Below, one piece after another: positions 37,938-49,580 of a stretch of 64,000 nt of DNA. Location of the stretch: NCBI RefSeq assembly GCF_016097555.1, contig NC_054706.1, positions 22,026,929-22,090,928 of the forward strand, in the 5' to 3' direction. This DNA is from Gigantopelta aegis (Eukaryota > Mollusca > Gastropoda > Neomphalida > Peltospiridae). The position numbers and the translations under genes were made by a program. Positions within the stretch are counted from its first letter, which is position 1. The number at the start of each line of letters is the position of its first letter. The notes under the pieces were generated by a model. The model was not told where the DNA came from, did not search any database, and was given only the letters and a program-made list of their open reading frames with translations.

Positions 37938-38314
37938 AAAGAAAGAAATGTTTTATTTAACGACGCACTCAACACATTTTATTTACGGTTATATGGCGTC
38001 AGACATATGGTTAAGGACCACACAGATTTTGAGAGGAAACCCACTGTCGCCACTACATGGGCTACTCTTTCCGATTAGCAGCAAGGGATCTTCCCACAGG
38101 CAGGATAGCACAAACCATGGCCTTTGTTGAACCAGTTATGGATCACTGGTCGGTGCAAGTGGTTTACACCTACCCATTGAGCCTCGTGGAGCACTCACTC
38201 AGGGTTTGGAGTCGGTATCTGGATTAAAAATCCCATGTCTCGACTGGGATCCGAACCCAGTACCTACCAGCCTGTAGACCGATGGCCCAACCACGACGCC
38301 ACCGAGGCCGGTCT
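37938..38314 (-). repeat. SINE-D, tail 1, minus
   Basis: Tail 1 complement (AACGACGCACTCAACACATT), shared core (GCAAGGGATCTTCCCACAGG), SINE-D body and head (ACGACGCCACCGAGGCCGG). Confidence 0.85.
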
Positions 38315-38414
38315 ATGAATAATAAGGTCCATATTGTATCAAATCGAAACCGAAGGAATGAATATGCAAATATTTTGATTTAATAATGTTATAAAATAAT
38401 ATACGTCCAAAAAT

Positions 38415-38665
38415 ATATACTAAATCTGTTCCACATAATATTAAATATTAAATCATATACGTGTAATACACAATTTCTGATAATACACAATTCCACATGA
38501 TATAAAGCAATTCCACATCATATTAAAGTTTATTAGCGTAATACGCAATTCCACATTTTGTAAAGCAATTCCACCTACTGCATTAAAACATTCTCACATT
38601 CCGGTATATTGTCAAAGAAGTTTCACGTATTACGCAATTCTACATAACATAACATATCATAAAGC
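38415..38665. repeat. Irregular repeats of an AATTCCACAT word
   Basis: CACAATTCCACATGATATAA, AAGCAATTCCACATCATATT, ACGCAATTCCACATTTTGTA and similar words at 30-40-bp spacing. A decayed short tandem array. Confidence 0.65.
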
Positions 38666-38700
38666 CGTTACATATAATGTATGACAAATTTACAATTATA

Positions 38701-39057
38701 TTAAAGGCACATACCCTAGTTTTTAAACACTAAGACACATTTGAAATCACAATTTACTTAGATTTGATTGTTTAGAGTATTCATTTCCGTACATTCGAAG
38801 TGTTGTTGTTTTTTGTCATCCTGGTGTTTTTAATATCACAAAATTCATTTCTCATATTTTTAAAAACGCACATGCGTCTGAGATGTAACAGTTATAGAGT
38901 CAAGTTTTAGTCTATTTTTAGAGGGTATTTCACCATTTCAAACTCACAGACTCATGTTTCACTCAATTGTAACTGTATCCAAATGTGTTACAGGTTTGTA
39001 GATTAACTATACGTAGTGTTAATTTTCACTGGTTGAAACTAGGGTCTGTCCCTTTAA
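38701..39057. mobile_element. TTAA-flanked MITE (P2)
   Basis: TTAAAGGCACATACCCTAG and CTAGGGTCTGTCCCTTTAA ends; interior GATTGTTTAGAGTATTCATT matches the other P2 copies. Confidence 0.8.
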
Positions 39058-39160
39058 TACATAAAACTAATAAAATTCAGTCAAGAATTTAAGGGGTTGT
39101 GTTTGGGTGTGTTTGTTTGGTTGGTTGTTGCTCTTTTTATTTATTGAATTTGTTGCGTTC

Positions 39161-39560
39161 GGACCGGCCTCGGTGGCGTCGTGGTTACGTCATCGGTCTA
39201 CAGGCTGGTAGGTACCGGGTTCGGATCCCAGTCGAGACATGGGAGTTTTAATCCAGATACCGACTCCAAACACTGAGTGAGTGCTCCGCAAGGCTCAATG
39301 GGTTGGTGTAAACCACTTGCACCGACCAGTGATCCATAACTGGTCCAACAAAGGCCATGGTTTGTGCTATCCTGCCTGTGAGAAGCGCAAATAAAAGATC
39401 CCTTGCTGCCTGTCGTAAAAGAGTAGCCTATGTGGCGACAGCGGATCACCTCTAAAAAAAACCAGTGTCAGTATGACCATATGTTTGACGTCCAATAGCC
39501 GATAATAAGATAAAAAAATCAATGTGCTTTAGTGGCGTCATTAAATAAAAACAAACTTTA
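39161..39560 (+). repeat. SINE-D, tail 2
   Basis: GGCCTCGGTGGCGTCGTGG head, GGGTTCGGATCCCAGTCG B-box, D body, shared core, then tail 2 (GACGTCCAATAGCCGATAAT, AGTGGCGTCATTAAATAAAA). The same head is joined to tail 1 at 48443-48838. Confidence 0.85.
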
Positions 39561-39798
39561 CTTTACTCTTTTTATTTATTGATATTTTTGGTAAGTTGGT
39601 TTTCTACCAACGTGTAAACGCTTTGCATTAGGTACGAATGGAAAGAGAAGCATGGTCGGTTCCATTAAGACAATAAATATTTTATATACAAGGCAACGTG
39701 TTAAAATAATGTCTCAAGTGGTTAAACTAAGATCTTTCAATGCCTTTAATGTGGTACATACTGAACCATCTGCCTTAGGCCGTAATCTGTATGTCTGT

Positions 39799-40109
<311 letters not shown>

Positions 40110-40496
40110 GCTGCTTAACTCGGGTAATTTGACAGTGCTGCTTTCCTTTTTTCTCGTTTATACAATCTCATGCGTCTTATCTACTGATAATATAAATATG
40201 TTACCCTCTATACAACATAAACTATTTTTGTACATGTCAATTTGCACTTGTCGGATTCATTATTTTAATATATTAGTACCATTAAAAATATTTGCTCTTC
40301 CTGCTCAACAATCCCATGATTAATGAATTTTCTGCACAGTTTTGGCGGCATTTTTGTGCAAGATATTTATGTTTTCGTGTTTGGTACATCTTTTCACATG
40401 TAATAGTTTATATTACCATGATCTATTTTGGTAGCATCCCAGTTGCCACGTGATGTGAATAATACAGAATAACTGGTTACTGTCATAAGATGTCAT

Positions 40497-40570
40497 AAAA
40501 TAAGTTTGTTAAAGTTTGTTGTGATTAATGACACCACTAGAGCACATTGATTTATTAATCATCGACTTAG
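40497..40570 (-). repeat. SINE-A tail 2 fragment, minus
   Basis: AAAGTTTGTTGTGATTAATG, ACACCACTAGAGCACATTGA and TTATTAATCATCG. Confidence 0.6.
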
Positions 40571-40634
40571 AATGGCTGTTAAAGCTGCGAGGCTCTGTGA
40601 GCAGCATTTGCCTTTTAGCCTTTAAGCCGATATC

Positions 40635-40896
40635 TTAAAGGTACATTCCCTAGTTTTTAAACACTAAGGCATATTTTTTACTATTAGAGCCATTTTTGAT
40701 CACTGAAATCATGCTTTTCTTAGATTTTATTGTTTAGATTATCCATTTCCGTACATTCGAAGTGTTTTTGGTCAGTTCAAAGTCACGGTCTCATGTTTCA
40801 CTCAATTGTAACTTTATCAAAATGTGTTACACGTTTGTAGATTAACTAAACTTAGTGTGCATTTCCATGGGCTAAAACTAGGGTCTGTCCCTTTAA
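40635..40896. mobile_element. MITE P2, internally deleted
   Basis: TTAAAGGTACATTCCCTAG and AACTAGGGTCTGTCCCTTTAA. About 100 bp of the interior is missing relative to other copies. Confidence 0.75.
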
Positions 40897-41984
40897 GACA
40901 CTAACGGTTATTATATTTATCCTGTAATCCTACATAATACGCAATATTAATGAAACGAACCGTTTTATTCCATAACTTGTTTTTGTCTCTTTTCTTTTCA
41001 GACTTGTACGCCCACACGCTTCTTGAATGCCTTGACGGCTACAATATCTGTACACCAAAACAAAATAGTTCTTAAATAACAATTTATTTGTCTTTAAAAC
41101 GACTTTTTATAAAGCAAAACCATCAATCGGAAATAAAAGTATATGTAACTTTGAACAATAAAACATCCCTTTACTGATCACTACTAATGTAAAAAGCTAT
41201 ATTTTTGGTCAGTGACCGAAAATATATAGAGGCTATTTTATCGGGGAGAGGGGGGTTGAATACACTTTTTTATGTCAACGAGTGATGTGTGAAAACCATA
41301 TTTTCACGAATTGCGAATTTCGGAAAAAACACACACCATAAAATGGTCTATTTATCTAACATCTTTCCTAATTTTTGACAATATCTTTCGCTTTTTGTTA
41401 ATATCTTATCGAAAACACGTAACGCCATGATATATTAGTTTGGGACGTTTTCACAAACTTTACTTGACCATAGACTGTTTAAAAGAAATTACTATACAAA
41501 TTATCTTTATTTAATTATTAAATTAACATTTATTTAATAATACTGCAGTGCAAACATGCCTGACAAAGCGATTCTCAACAAAAAAAAACCCACAAAAACA
41601 AAACGATTCGAACGTGAAATTTAATTTTAACTTACACTCAATGGCATCTTCATTTAGCTTCCTATTCAATCAGTTTTAGATATTTTATCGTAATTGCACT
41701 TCATATTCCTTTTTATAGCTATAAGTGTTTAAATTACATTTTTGTATTTTTTTCAAATACGATCAGATGCATTTGGTAATCATCAAACTTAAACACGAAG
41801 AAGCGATACTGGCCTCAATAATCAAAACAATAATGAACAAGGGGGGGGGGGGGGGGGGGATAATTTAATCATTAACTTGTTCAAAACAGTAAATACGATT
41901 TCTGTATTTTCACTGTAGCTAAAATACAGTGAAAATATGACTTTTCACGGCATACCACTTTTATGGTTTCTGTAGATCTATATA
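40897..41984. other. AT-rich sequence, nothing recognised
   Basis: One G run at about 41840-41859. No coding frame or known repeat. Confidence 0.5.
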
Positions 41985-43030
41985 TACTGAACCGCTTTAA
42001 AAACGCAATACTTACTGTATCAAACATTCCATATTTCATTTAATAAAAAAAAAAATCATTTTACATTTTATGACAGACCACATATTAGTGCTTTTTATTT
42101 TAAAGTTAATTTAAGGTAAGTCTCAGGATTTAAGTATAAGCGAAACATTTTTGTGCTTAAACCAATGTTCACGTTACATCGCCTACGCATTGATTTAACC
42201 GTTCCTTGGGGTATGCGCTGCCACACTTGGATAAGGGCCTGCTCCAGTTGTTGCAGGTTAGCTGGTTGGGGATTCCTTGTATAGATCCGTCGTCCCAGTT
42301 CATCCCAGAGGTGCTCGATAGGATTCAGGTCGGGAGAAAGAGAAGGCCAATCCATGACGCCGACGTTGCTCGCTTGTAGAAACTCTGTCGTCAGCCTAGC
42401 GGTGTGGGGACGAGCGTTATCGTGCTGAAAAATACCGTTGGGCATGTGGTGTTGCATAAATGGTAAAACAACTGGTGCCAAGATTTCATCTCTGTATCGT
42501 TGTGCATTAATTACAAGTGGTGTACGGCGGTTGGAGGCGATACCTGCCTAAACATGGACACTTCCGTTGCCCCATCTGTCATGCTCCATGACACAAGTCT
42601 GCATATCTCTCCCCGCGTCGACGCCAAACACGTTTCCGCCCGTTAGCTATACTCAACTTGAATCTCGATTCATCGGAAAAGAGTATGTTGGCCCAACGAT
42701 TCCTTGTCCATCGGATATGTCTCCTGCACCACTGTAATCGCTGAGCTCTGTGTCTAGGAGTTAGGACAGGTCCTTTATAGGGTCGGCGTGCGTAAATTTG
42801 TCTCTCCTTCAGGCGATGTCGAACAGTTTCCGGGTGAATGGTGCGGCTAAAAGCAGGAAAATGTCTTTTTAGTGGACATAAAAGATATGGACTGTGAAAA
42901 CGTGAATTGGTGTGCCAGTTGTAAGAAACCTACCCGTGATGTTCCCTAACTTGTCTCGCGGTAGACGTTGCGCTCAGGAATCGATTTTTGAGGTGCCGCG
43001 TCCTTATGAAGTTGTCTTGTCGTTGAGTAG

Positions 43031-44284
43031 TGTCACGGGGATCCTATAATACCCGTAACTGAATGAAACACGATTATCCAAATATCTCTCCTAACTGTAT
43101 ATCTATTAGATCTCTCTGTAACGGGCAGTTATACCCGCGTGTGGCTCGTCTAGGTATGATCAGAGATACGATCTTATATAAAGTATATGTAATACGGGCA
43201 CGTTTAGTTCACTAGAAAACACAACAAAAACACTATACACTTTGGAATCTGTATTACTACTACGCAGACAAATGTACTGCCGCAGTAGTTAATTAACAAC
43301 AACAAATATCATAACAATCCAGAACTAATCACTTAATTAGTTAATCACTAGGTGTCTAGTTTACACAATATTCTAATCACTTCACCGTGACACAACACCC
43401 ACACGTGTGATAATTGAGAAACGCTTCCAGGGGAACTTAATTAATAAAGGAATTACAACTCTATTCCTAACTGGTTAATTTTTAATTATCCCTTACTACT
43501 CATTCAGTGACGTGTGATAATTGAGAAACGCTGCCAGGGGAACTTAATTAATAAAGGAATTACAACTCTATTCCTAACTGGTTAATTTTTAATTAACCCT
43601 TAACTACTCATTCAGTAACCTTGTAACACAGAATTAATACTGGTACCTATCACAATAAAGACAATAACCTACAGTTTACCTCTAGGATGACTGGCTAAGC
43701 TATAATAATTATATTAGACAGTGAGCCTACAGTTTACTGCGTCAGATTACCGGCAGCACCGTCTAAATAATATTGGTATAATACAGTATTAAAATATTTA
43801 AAGTCACATCAATCACATCAAGGTTATACACAGAGCAGAAATAAAATATTTACCAGTCCGGACGGACAACGATCCCTGGGAGCCTTCCTATGGTTCTCCC
43901 CGATATCTCTAAAACCCTAGCTATTTATCATAAAAACCGAATATCGCCTGGGGGCACAACGCGGTCCTCCCCCTATCAAGTGATATTTCCACAGTGACCA
44001 AGCCGGCATATTTTTCTTAGAAGCTTAGACTGCTCGTCGCCTAGTTCGCCAGCAATACCCCGATCGTATCGAACTAGCGGAGGTATTACGTAACTACTGG
44101 CCACATGGCCTCCACGCCTGGACTGGGTGTGTATTAGAGGGTACAGCTCGACCACTGTCGCGCAGAGGTATTACGTAACAAAGTGCCCACCTGGGCTTAA
44201 GTGCATATTGGAACTGCACACGGCCCTCTAAAACAATTAATATCGCCACAGGCGAAAACAAAATTAAGAGCATGTTCCGTCACA
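43031..44284. mobile_element. 1.25-kb non-autonomous DNA element nested in the transposase
   Basis: Ends TGTCACGG and CCGTCACA form short imperfect inverted repeats. The host transposase frame is duplicated as AGTAG at 43026-43030 and 44285-44289, consistent with a 5-bp target-site duplication. The interior holds a tandem duplication (43397-43512 and 43513-43617). No transposase frame. Family not assigned. Confidence 0.7.
43397..43617. repeat. About 110-bp tandem duplication inside the nested element
   Basis: GTGTGATAATTGAGAAACGC, AGGGGAACTTAATTAATAAA and TACTCATTCAGT occur twice with very few differences. Confidence 0.9.
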
Positions 44285-44904
44285 AGTAGTTATCCTGGGC
44301 CTGCCGGGTCTTGGGCCATCTCTGGTTACACCCGTCTATTGCACTCTATTCATAAGCCTCAAAACAGTAGATGCGTAACACCGAAAGTGTCTAGCTACCT
44401 GACGCATGGACATGTTCGCACGCAACATCCCAAGAGCCTGATTCCGTTCGTTTTCATCGAGTCTAGGCATTTTGTTTGAAACAATTTCATAAAATTTTGG
44501 TGTGTTTTTGGTGTGGTGACACTTTAGCTATCAGAAACAAAAAAGTTTATAAAATTCCGTGCACGTTTCATTTGTACGGGCCTTATTATGGCAAACTGCA
44601 TTCCGTGCACTCAACGTCATGCTTCACTGGGTATTGAGATGAAAATTAGTGAACACGTTTACTGATCATTCACAACGTATATGTGCAGTACAACATTAAC
44701 AAAACATGCATTATGAAAAAAATATAGCAACCCAAAAATGTTGCGTTTTTAAAGCGGTTCAGTACATAGAATAAAGAAATTTATCTAGTCATTATATCTG
44801 GCCACTATATATAATAATTGCAGGATGAAGTTGATTCTGTGATTGGTTTTTGTCTTCAGTAAAGGTGGATTTTTAAAAGGTTTTTTTTAACGACACTACT
44901 AGAG

Positions 44905-45222
44905 CACATAGAGATTATTATACGAGCTTGTGTGTCGTACTGATTTTACGAGTGTCAGGATTTTTGTAATGCCCGAGCGAGAGCGAGGATAATAGATTAA
45001 TCCTGACACGAGTTTCGTAAAATCAGTACGACTCACACGCGAATGTAATAAATTGATTGAAAAATAGAGATTATTATACGAGCTTGTGTGTCGTACTGAT
45101 TTTACGAAACGAGTGTCGGGATGTTTTGTATTGCCCGAGCGAGAGCGAAGGTAATACATAAATCCTGACACGAGTTTCTTAAATCAGTATGACATACACT
45201 CGCGAGTGTAATAATTTCTTTA
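44905..45222. repeat. Two tandem palindromic elements
   Basis: Each of about 150 bp starts GAGATTATTATACGAGCTTG and has inverted arms (TGTCGTACTGATTTTACGA against its complement TCGTAAAATCAGTACGA) with GCCCGAGCGAGAGCGA in the middle. Copy 1 is about 44909-45055, copy 2 about 45065-45215. Likely a foldback or MITE element in tandem. Confidence 0.8.
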
Positions 45223-45461
45223 TCATTCGTATCATTATTGTAATTTGTTATGAATAACAAGGACCGTCTCAAAATGTTTCAACCACAACTAGAAGGAGAT
45301 GACGAAATGACGTCATATTTCACATGCAAAGTCTTAACTAGGACTGGAGAAAACAACGTCATATTATGACGTCGCTTCCCAAAATTACGTCATCACACTT
45401 GTTATTACACGTGTGCTTCGTATGATTATTATTAACTCGGTTATGTTGAACCATGTGGATA

Positions 45462-45582
45462 ATAACATAAGGTAATTCTGATAGTCTTTGAGAGGAACTA
45501 GCCCAATGGTTCCACCAAAGCGGATCGATCCCAGACCGACTGCCCATCAAGCATGCGCTTTACCACTGGGCTACGTCCCGCC
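45462..45582 (-). repeat. SINE-A head fragment, minus
   Basis: GGATCGATCCCAGACCGACT and CCACTGGGCTACGTCCCGCC, preceded by AAGGTAATTCTGATAGTC from tail 2. The core is deleted. Confidence 0.8.
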
Positions 45583-46081
45583 ATTTAATGCAATATAATG
45601 CTGATTACTTGGTTAGTTATATTAAGATATCCTCAAAGATGAAATATTATTTTACAAATCAATAAAATAAAATCTCGGAGGACGATTGTGGTTATTCGTC
45701 AGTGCTCTAAATCTCCATCAAGGGGTCTGTTAAAATTAATGTAAAACAAGAAGCGCACGATTTCAGAAAGCGATTTTCTGATGCGTTAAAACGTTTCTCA
45801 AGCGCTACAAATTGGACATCAACTGGGATAGCAATGGAAGACGCATGCTATCATATTCGATCACCATCAAGCGTAGTTTTCTTACCTATTTGGAGTTTGT
45901 GTGATTACATGAATCTATTTTTGTGTTGCGACGTAAGTGAGTGACGCGATAAAAAAAGAATCAGTCCTAAAAAAAAATCCTAAATCGGTAGCTTATAACG
46001 CTGTATCCTAACAGGACGCAAGCGTCTTTAACGTGCCTATATCCAAAAACGGTTCAGGTGCGTTCACACTAATTGTTCTTT
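45583..46081. other. No gene seen
   Basis: Mixed-composition sequence without recognised features. Confidence 0.4.
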
Positions 46082-46262
46082 ATAGGAAATGTTTTATTTA
46101 ACTCAACACATTTTATTTACGGACATATGGATATGGGCTACTCTTTCCGATTAGCAGCAAGGGATATTTTATATGCACCATCCCACAGACAGGATAGCGC
46201 ATACCAAGGCCTTTGTTACACCATCTGTGGAGCACTGGCTGGAAGGAGAAATTGTTCTCTAT
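46082..46262 (-). repeat. SINE-A tail 1/core fragment, minus
   Basis: GAAATGTTTTATTTAACTCA, GATTAGCAGCAAGGGATATT and CACCATCCCACAGACAGG. Head missing. Confidence 0.75.
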
Positions 46263-46705
46263 AGATAAAATTCAACAAGACTTGCTCTGGACAAACAGCC
46301 ATTAGAGCCGAGATTGGTGACAGGACAGCGTTCTGGAAGCTTAACTAAATATAACTATTCAAATACATGTATAATAGAAAACAATAATAAACGTTTCGCC
46401 AAAGCTATAATAGGATTATAAAATCAATTCAAACATACACATATAATTATAATTCCTTTATTTTATTAAACAAAATAGTGTGTTAAACATACGTTTATTA
46501 GCATAATGTTTTATTGTAATGTGTATGGATGAATTGTCTATCTGTCTATAAATATAGCTGTGTTTACATGCGGGACGGTTACGGTATGAGAGCACATTTA
46601 CTCAAATAATTACTCTTTCCGATCACGATGTCAGTAAACTATTAGAATTAAATCTATATACCAACCAACAAGTAGACGGGCCACAACTAAACGTGCATAG
46701 AATGA
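46263..46705. other. No gene seen
   Basis: AT-rich sequence, no recognised features. Confidence 0.4.
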
Positions 46706-47010
46706 CAAAGGAAGAAAGGAAATGTTTTATTTAACTAGGCACTCAACACATTTTATTTACGGTTATATGGCGTCGGACATATGGTTATGGACCACACTGA
46801 TATTGAGAGTGGAAACCCGCTGTCGCCACTTCATGGGCTACTGTTTTCGATTAGCACCATCCCGTAGACAGGATAACACATACCACGGCCTTTGATATAC
46901 CGGTCGTGGTGCACTGGCTGGAGAGAGAAATAGCCCAATGGGCCCACCGACGGGGATCGATCCCAGACCGACTGCGCATCGAGCAAGCGATTTACCACGT
47001 CCCGCCCCTG
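46706..47010 (-). repeat. SINE-A, tail 1, minus
   Basis: GGAAAGGAAATG-type start, AGGCACTCAACACATTTTAT, core with a deletion before CACCATCCCGTAGACAGG, head ending CCACGTCCCGCCCC. Confidence 0.85.
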
Positions 47011-47312
47011 GAATGACAAATGCCAATATTGTCCACGTAGTACTGAAAGCCGCAGTAATGTAGACATAACGTCCTGCGTATAACACTACATGTGTGTTAG
47101 TTTCTGTGTTAATAGGGAATTAATTGCCATACCCTCTTCAATAAGACAGTTTCAGTTATAGCGAGAACATCAATAAAACTACGCTCCGGTCACTAAGTAG
47201 ACACAAGGATTGTGGAATCGCGTAGGACGTAGCGTGTTAGATACGCAAATCAAATATTACTGTCATTAGATACGATATGTACTAACTGTTCTCAAAAAAC
47301 GCGTCAATGACG

Positions 47313-47386
47313 TGGACTGGTGTTTCTTGGTCACGTGACGTGTACTGGTGTTTCTCGGTCACGTGGCGTAGACTAAGTGCACGTGT
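47313..47386. promoter_or_regulatory. Three CACGTG E-boxes in a short duplication
   Basis: CACGTG at 47332, 47360 and 47380. The first sits in a perfect GTCACGTGAC palindrome. The first two lie in two copies of a roughly 30-bp unit (ACTGGTGTTTCT(T/C)GGTCACG). Whether any bHLH factor uses them is unknown. Confidence 0.4.
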
Positions 47387-47460
47387 TTTATCGGTAAGTG
47401 TGTCAGTACCGCCTGAGATTTGATAATAATTTTCATCAGTGGACCCAATGGATTGTTAAG

Positions 47461-47766
47461 AAGAAGAAAATGTTTTATTTAACGACGCACTCAACACATT
47501 TTAGACATATGGTTAAGAACCACATAAATATTGAGAGAGGAAACCCGCTGCCACCACTTTACGGGCTACTCTTTTCGATTAGCAGCAAGGAATCTTTTAT
47601 ATGCACCATTCTACAGACCAGGTAGTACATACAACGGCCTTTGATATACCAGTCGTGGTGTACTCGCCGGAACGAAAAATAGCCCAATGGGCCCACCGAC
47701 GGGGATCGATCCCACACCGACCACACACCGAGCGAGCGCTGTACCATTGGGCTACGTCCCGCCCCC
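47461..47766 (-). repeat. SINE-A, tail 1, minus
   Basis: AACGACGCACTCAACACATT, core (TTATATGCACCATTCTACAG) and head (CATTGGGCTACGTCCCGCCC). Confidence 0.88.
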
Positions 47767-47794
47767 GCAATGGGTTGTTAAAGTCATTGTTATG

Positions 47795-47995
47795 ATAACT
47801 AGAGCTGCTGGGCTCGCATCCCAGTACCGGTTCCCACTCAGAGTCTTAACGCCTCTGTTGGTCAGACAGGGCCGTGTCGCTAACTTCTCTCTCAGTAACA
47901 ACAGAGCACCAAAGACTCACCATTAACTTCTTCCCTGGACAGACAGACAACACAGACAGTCGACGTGTGTGTCATAAACAGCATGCTTGAACGTT
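47795..47995 (+). repeat. SINE-B body fragment
   Basis: GGGCTCGCATCCCAGTACCGG, GGACAGACAGACAACACAGA and CAGCATGCTTGAACGTTA follow SINE-B order; head start and tail end missing. Confidence 0.6.
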
Positions 47996-48243
47996 AAACA
48001 GATATATGTTTAACGGCATCATTGATGTATTTTAATCATCGGCTATTGGATGCCAAACATATGGTAATTCTGTGCCGGCTACATTTTTCAATTAGTAGCA
48101 AGGGATATTTTTATATCCCACAGACAGAATAGCACATACAACGACCTTTTATATACCAGTCGTGGTGCACTAGCTGGAACAGGAAATAGCCCAATGGGCG
48201 CACCGAAGTGGGTCGATCCTAAACCGACCGCACATTAGGCGAG
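47996..48243 (-). repeat. SINE-A, tail 2, minus
   Basis: TGTTTAACGGCATCATTGAT, ATCATCGGCTATTGGATGCC, CAGTCGTGGTGCACTAGCTGG; head degraded. Confidence 0.75.
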
Positions 48244-48281
48244 AGTAAACAAATACAAGCAAGAAAATAAAATATTAAATA

Positions 48282-48425
48282 TTGTTTGTTTTGTTTTGTT
48301 TTGTTTTGTTTTTGTTTGTTTGTTTTTTTTTGTTTTTTTTTGAGGGGGTTTTGGGGTTTAAAAAAAAAATGTATTTATTATTAGTATGATTACGATTATG
48401 ATTACGATTATTATTATTATCATTA
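48282..48425. repeat. T/G tract and ATT-type repeats
   Basis: GTTTTGTTTTGTTTTG words, T runs, then TTATTATTATC-type repeats. Confidence 0.8.
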
Positions 48426-48442
48426 TTGTTGCTCATAGGCAC

Positions 48443-48838
48443 AAACCGGCCTCGGTGGCGTCGTGGTAGGCCATCGGTCTACAGGCTGGTAGGTACTGGG
48501 TTCGGATCCCAGTCGAGGCATGGGATTATTAATCCAGATACCGACTCCAAACCCCGAGTGAGTGCTCCGCAAGGCTCAATGGGTAGGTGTAAACCACTTG
48601 CACTGACCAGTGATCCATAACTGGTTCAACAAAGGCCATGGTTTGTGCTATCCTGCCTGTGGGAATCGCAAATAAAAGATCCCTTGCTGCTAATCGGAAG
48701 AGTAGCCCATGTAGTGGCGACAGCGGGTTTCCTCTCAAAATATGTGTGGTCCTTAACCATATGTCTGACGCCATATAACCGTAAATAAAATGTGTTGAGT
48801 GCGTCGTTAAATAAAACATTTCTTTCTTTTTTCTTTCA
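48443..48838 (+). repeat. SINE-D, full-length, tail 1
   Basis: CCGGCCTCGGTGGCGTCGTGG-type head, GGGTTCGGATCCCAGTCG, D body, shared core (AAAAGATCCCTTGCTGCTAA), tail 1 (GCGTCGTTAAATAAAACATT) and TTTCTTTC end. The clearest complete SINE-D. Confidence 0.9.
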
Positions 48839-49261
48839 TAGGCACACACGAGCATTTGTTTCTCTTGTTCGCAGGTAGTGGGGTAAATCGTTCGTACGAC
48901 GTACTATGGTTCGCAGGATGAAATATATTCTATCCCAACTATTTCTACACCTCCCATATATCAATACGCCGGTGTTTTTATCGTAAAGTGTGAATTTAAG
49001 ATATTCTTTGCTGCTATTTTTTCCTGGTATGATTAGCGTGAAGGGTGGCAGCGGATTTCCTCTCACACTATTTAACCCAAATGTTGAAATAATCTTGTGT
49101 TAACCACCAAAATGGCATAATCTATAAGTTGGTGAAATATGGTTAAACGAAACTGCATTCCTTTCCTTTGTGAGATTTGTGTTTTTGCACAGTACTTTAC
49201 ACTGTGTTTTTGTTTAAATCTTGAATTTTTATATTGATGTTGATCATCACTTTATTTGTTT
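48839..49261. other. No gene seen
   Basis: Unique sequence; weak SINE-core-like words (GGCAGCGGATTTCCTCTCAC) at about 49048. Confidence 0.4.
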
Positions 49262-49346
49262 GCATTACCATAGTTTGACACCCAATAACCGATGTATTTT
49301 TCGTGCTTGGGTGTCGTTAAACATTAATTCATTCATTCATTCAGTT
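49262..49346 (+). repeat. SINE-C end fragment
   Basis: GACACCCAATAACCGATGTA, TTTTCGTGCTTGGGTGTCGT and TTCATTCATTCATTC: the complement of the 33.9-kb pieces. Confidence 0.65.
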
Positions 49347-49356
49347 AATGAAATAT

Positions 49357-49580
49357 AAGTTTGCTTTGTTTAACGACACCACTAGAACACATTATTTATT
49401 AATCATCGGCTATTCGGTCTCAAGCATTTGGCAATTTTGACACACATAGTCTTAGAGAGGAAATCCACTACATTTTTACCATTAGTAGCATTGGATCTTT
49501 TATATGCACCATCCAACATACATGATAGCACATACTACGGTCTTACATATACCGGTGTTGGTACACTAACTAGAATTATT
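49357..49580 (-). repeat. SINE-A, tail 2/core, minus
   Basis: TTTGTTTAACGACACCACTA, ATCATCGGCTATTCGGTCTC, TATATGCACCATCCAACAT; head absent. Confidence 0.75.

Larger units (their letters stand above)
42095..44470 (-). pseudogene. Tc1-like transposase (DD34E), broken
   Basis: N-terminus at 44470 (MPRLDENERNQALGML) with a helix-turn-helix-like region, a stop in the codon after NRVQ, then an interruption at 43031-44284. Coding resumes (RQDNFIRTRHLKNR, about 43010-42945), is broken by about 95 bp, then continues with further stops. The intact C-terminal frame (42095-42481) has FQHDNARPHTA and DWPSLSPDLNPIEHLWDE: Asp and Glu separated by 34 residues, as in DD34E Tc1 transposases. No active enzyme can be made from this copy. 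Confidence 0.9.
41987..44762 (-). mobile_element. Tc1-like DNA transposon, non-functional, with nested insertion
   Basis: Ends are inverted repeats (CTGAACCGCTTTAAAAACGC at 41987; its complement ends at 44762), each flanked by TA (41985-41986 and 44763-44764), the Tc1/mariner target-site duplication. Length is 2776 bp, of which about 1.25 kb is a nested element; without it the element would be near the usual Tc1 size range. It carries one broken transposase gene. Confidence 0.92.
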
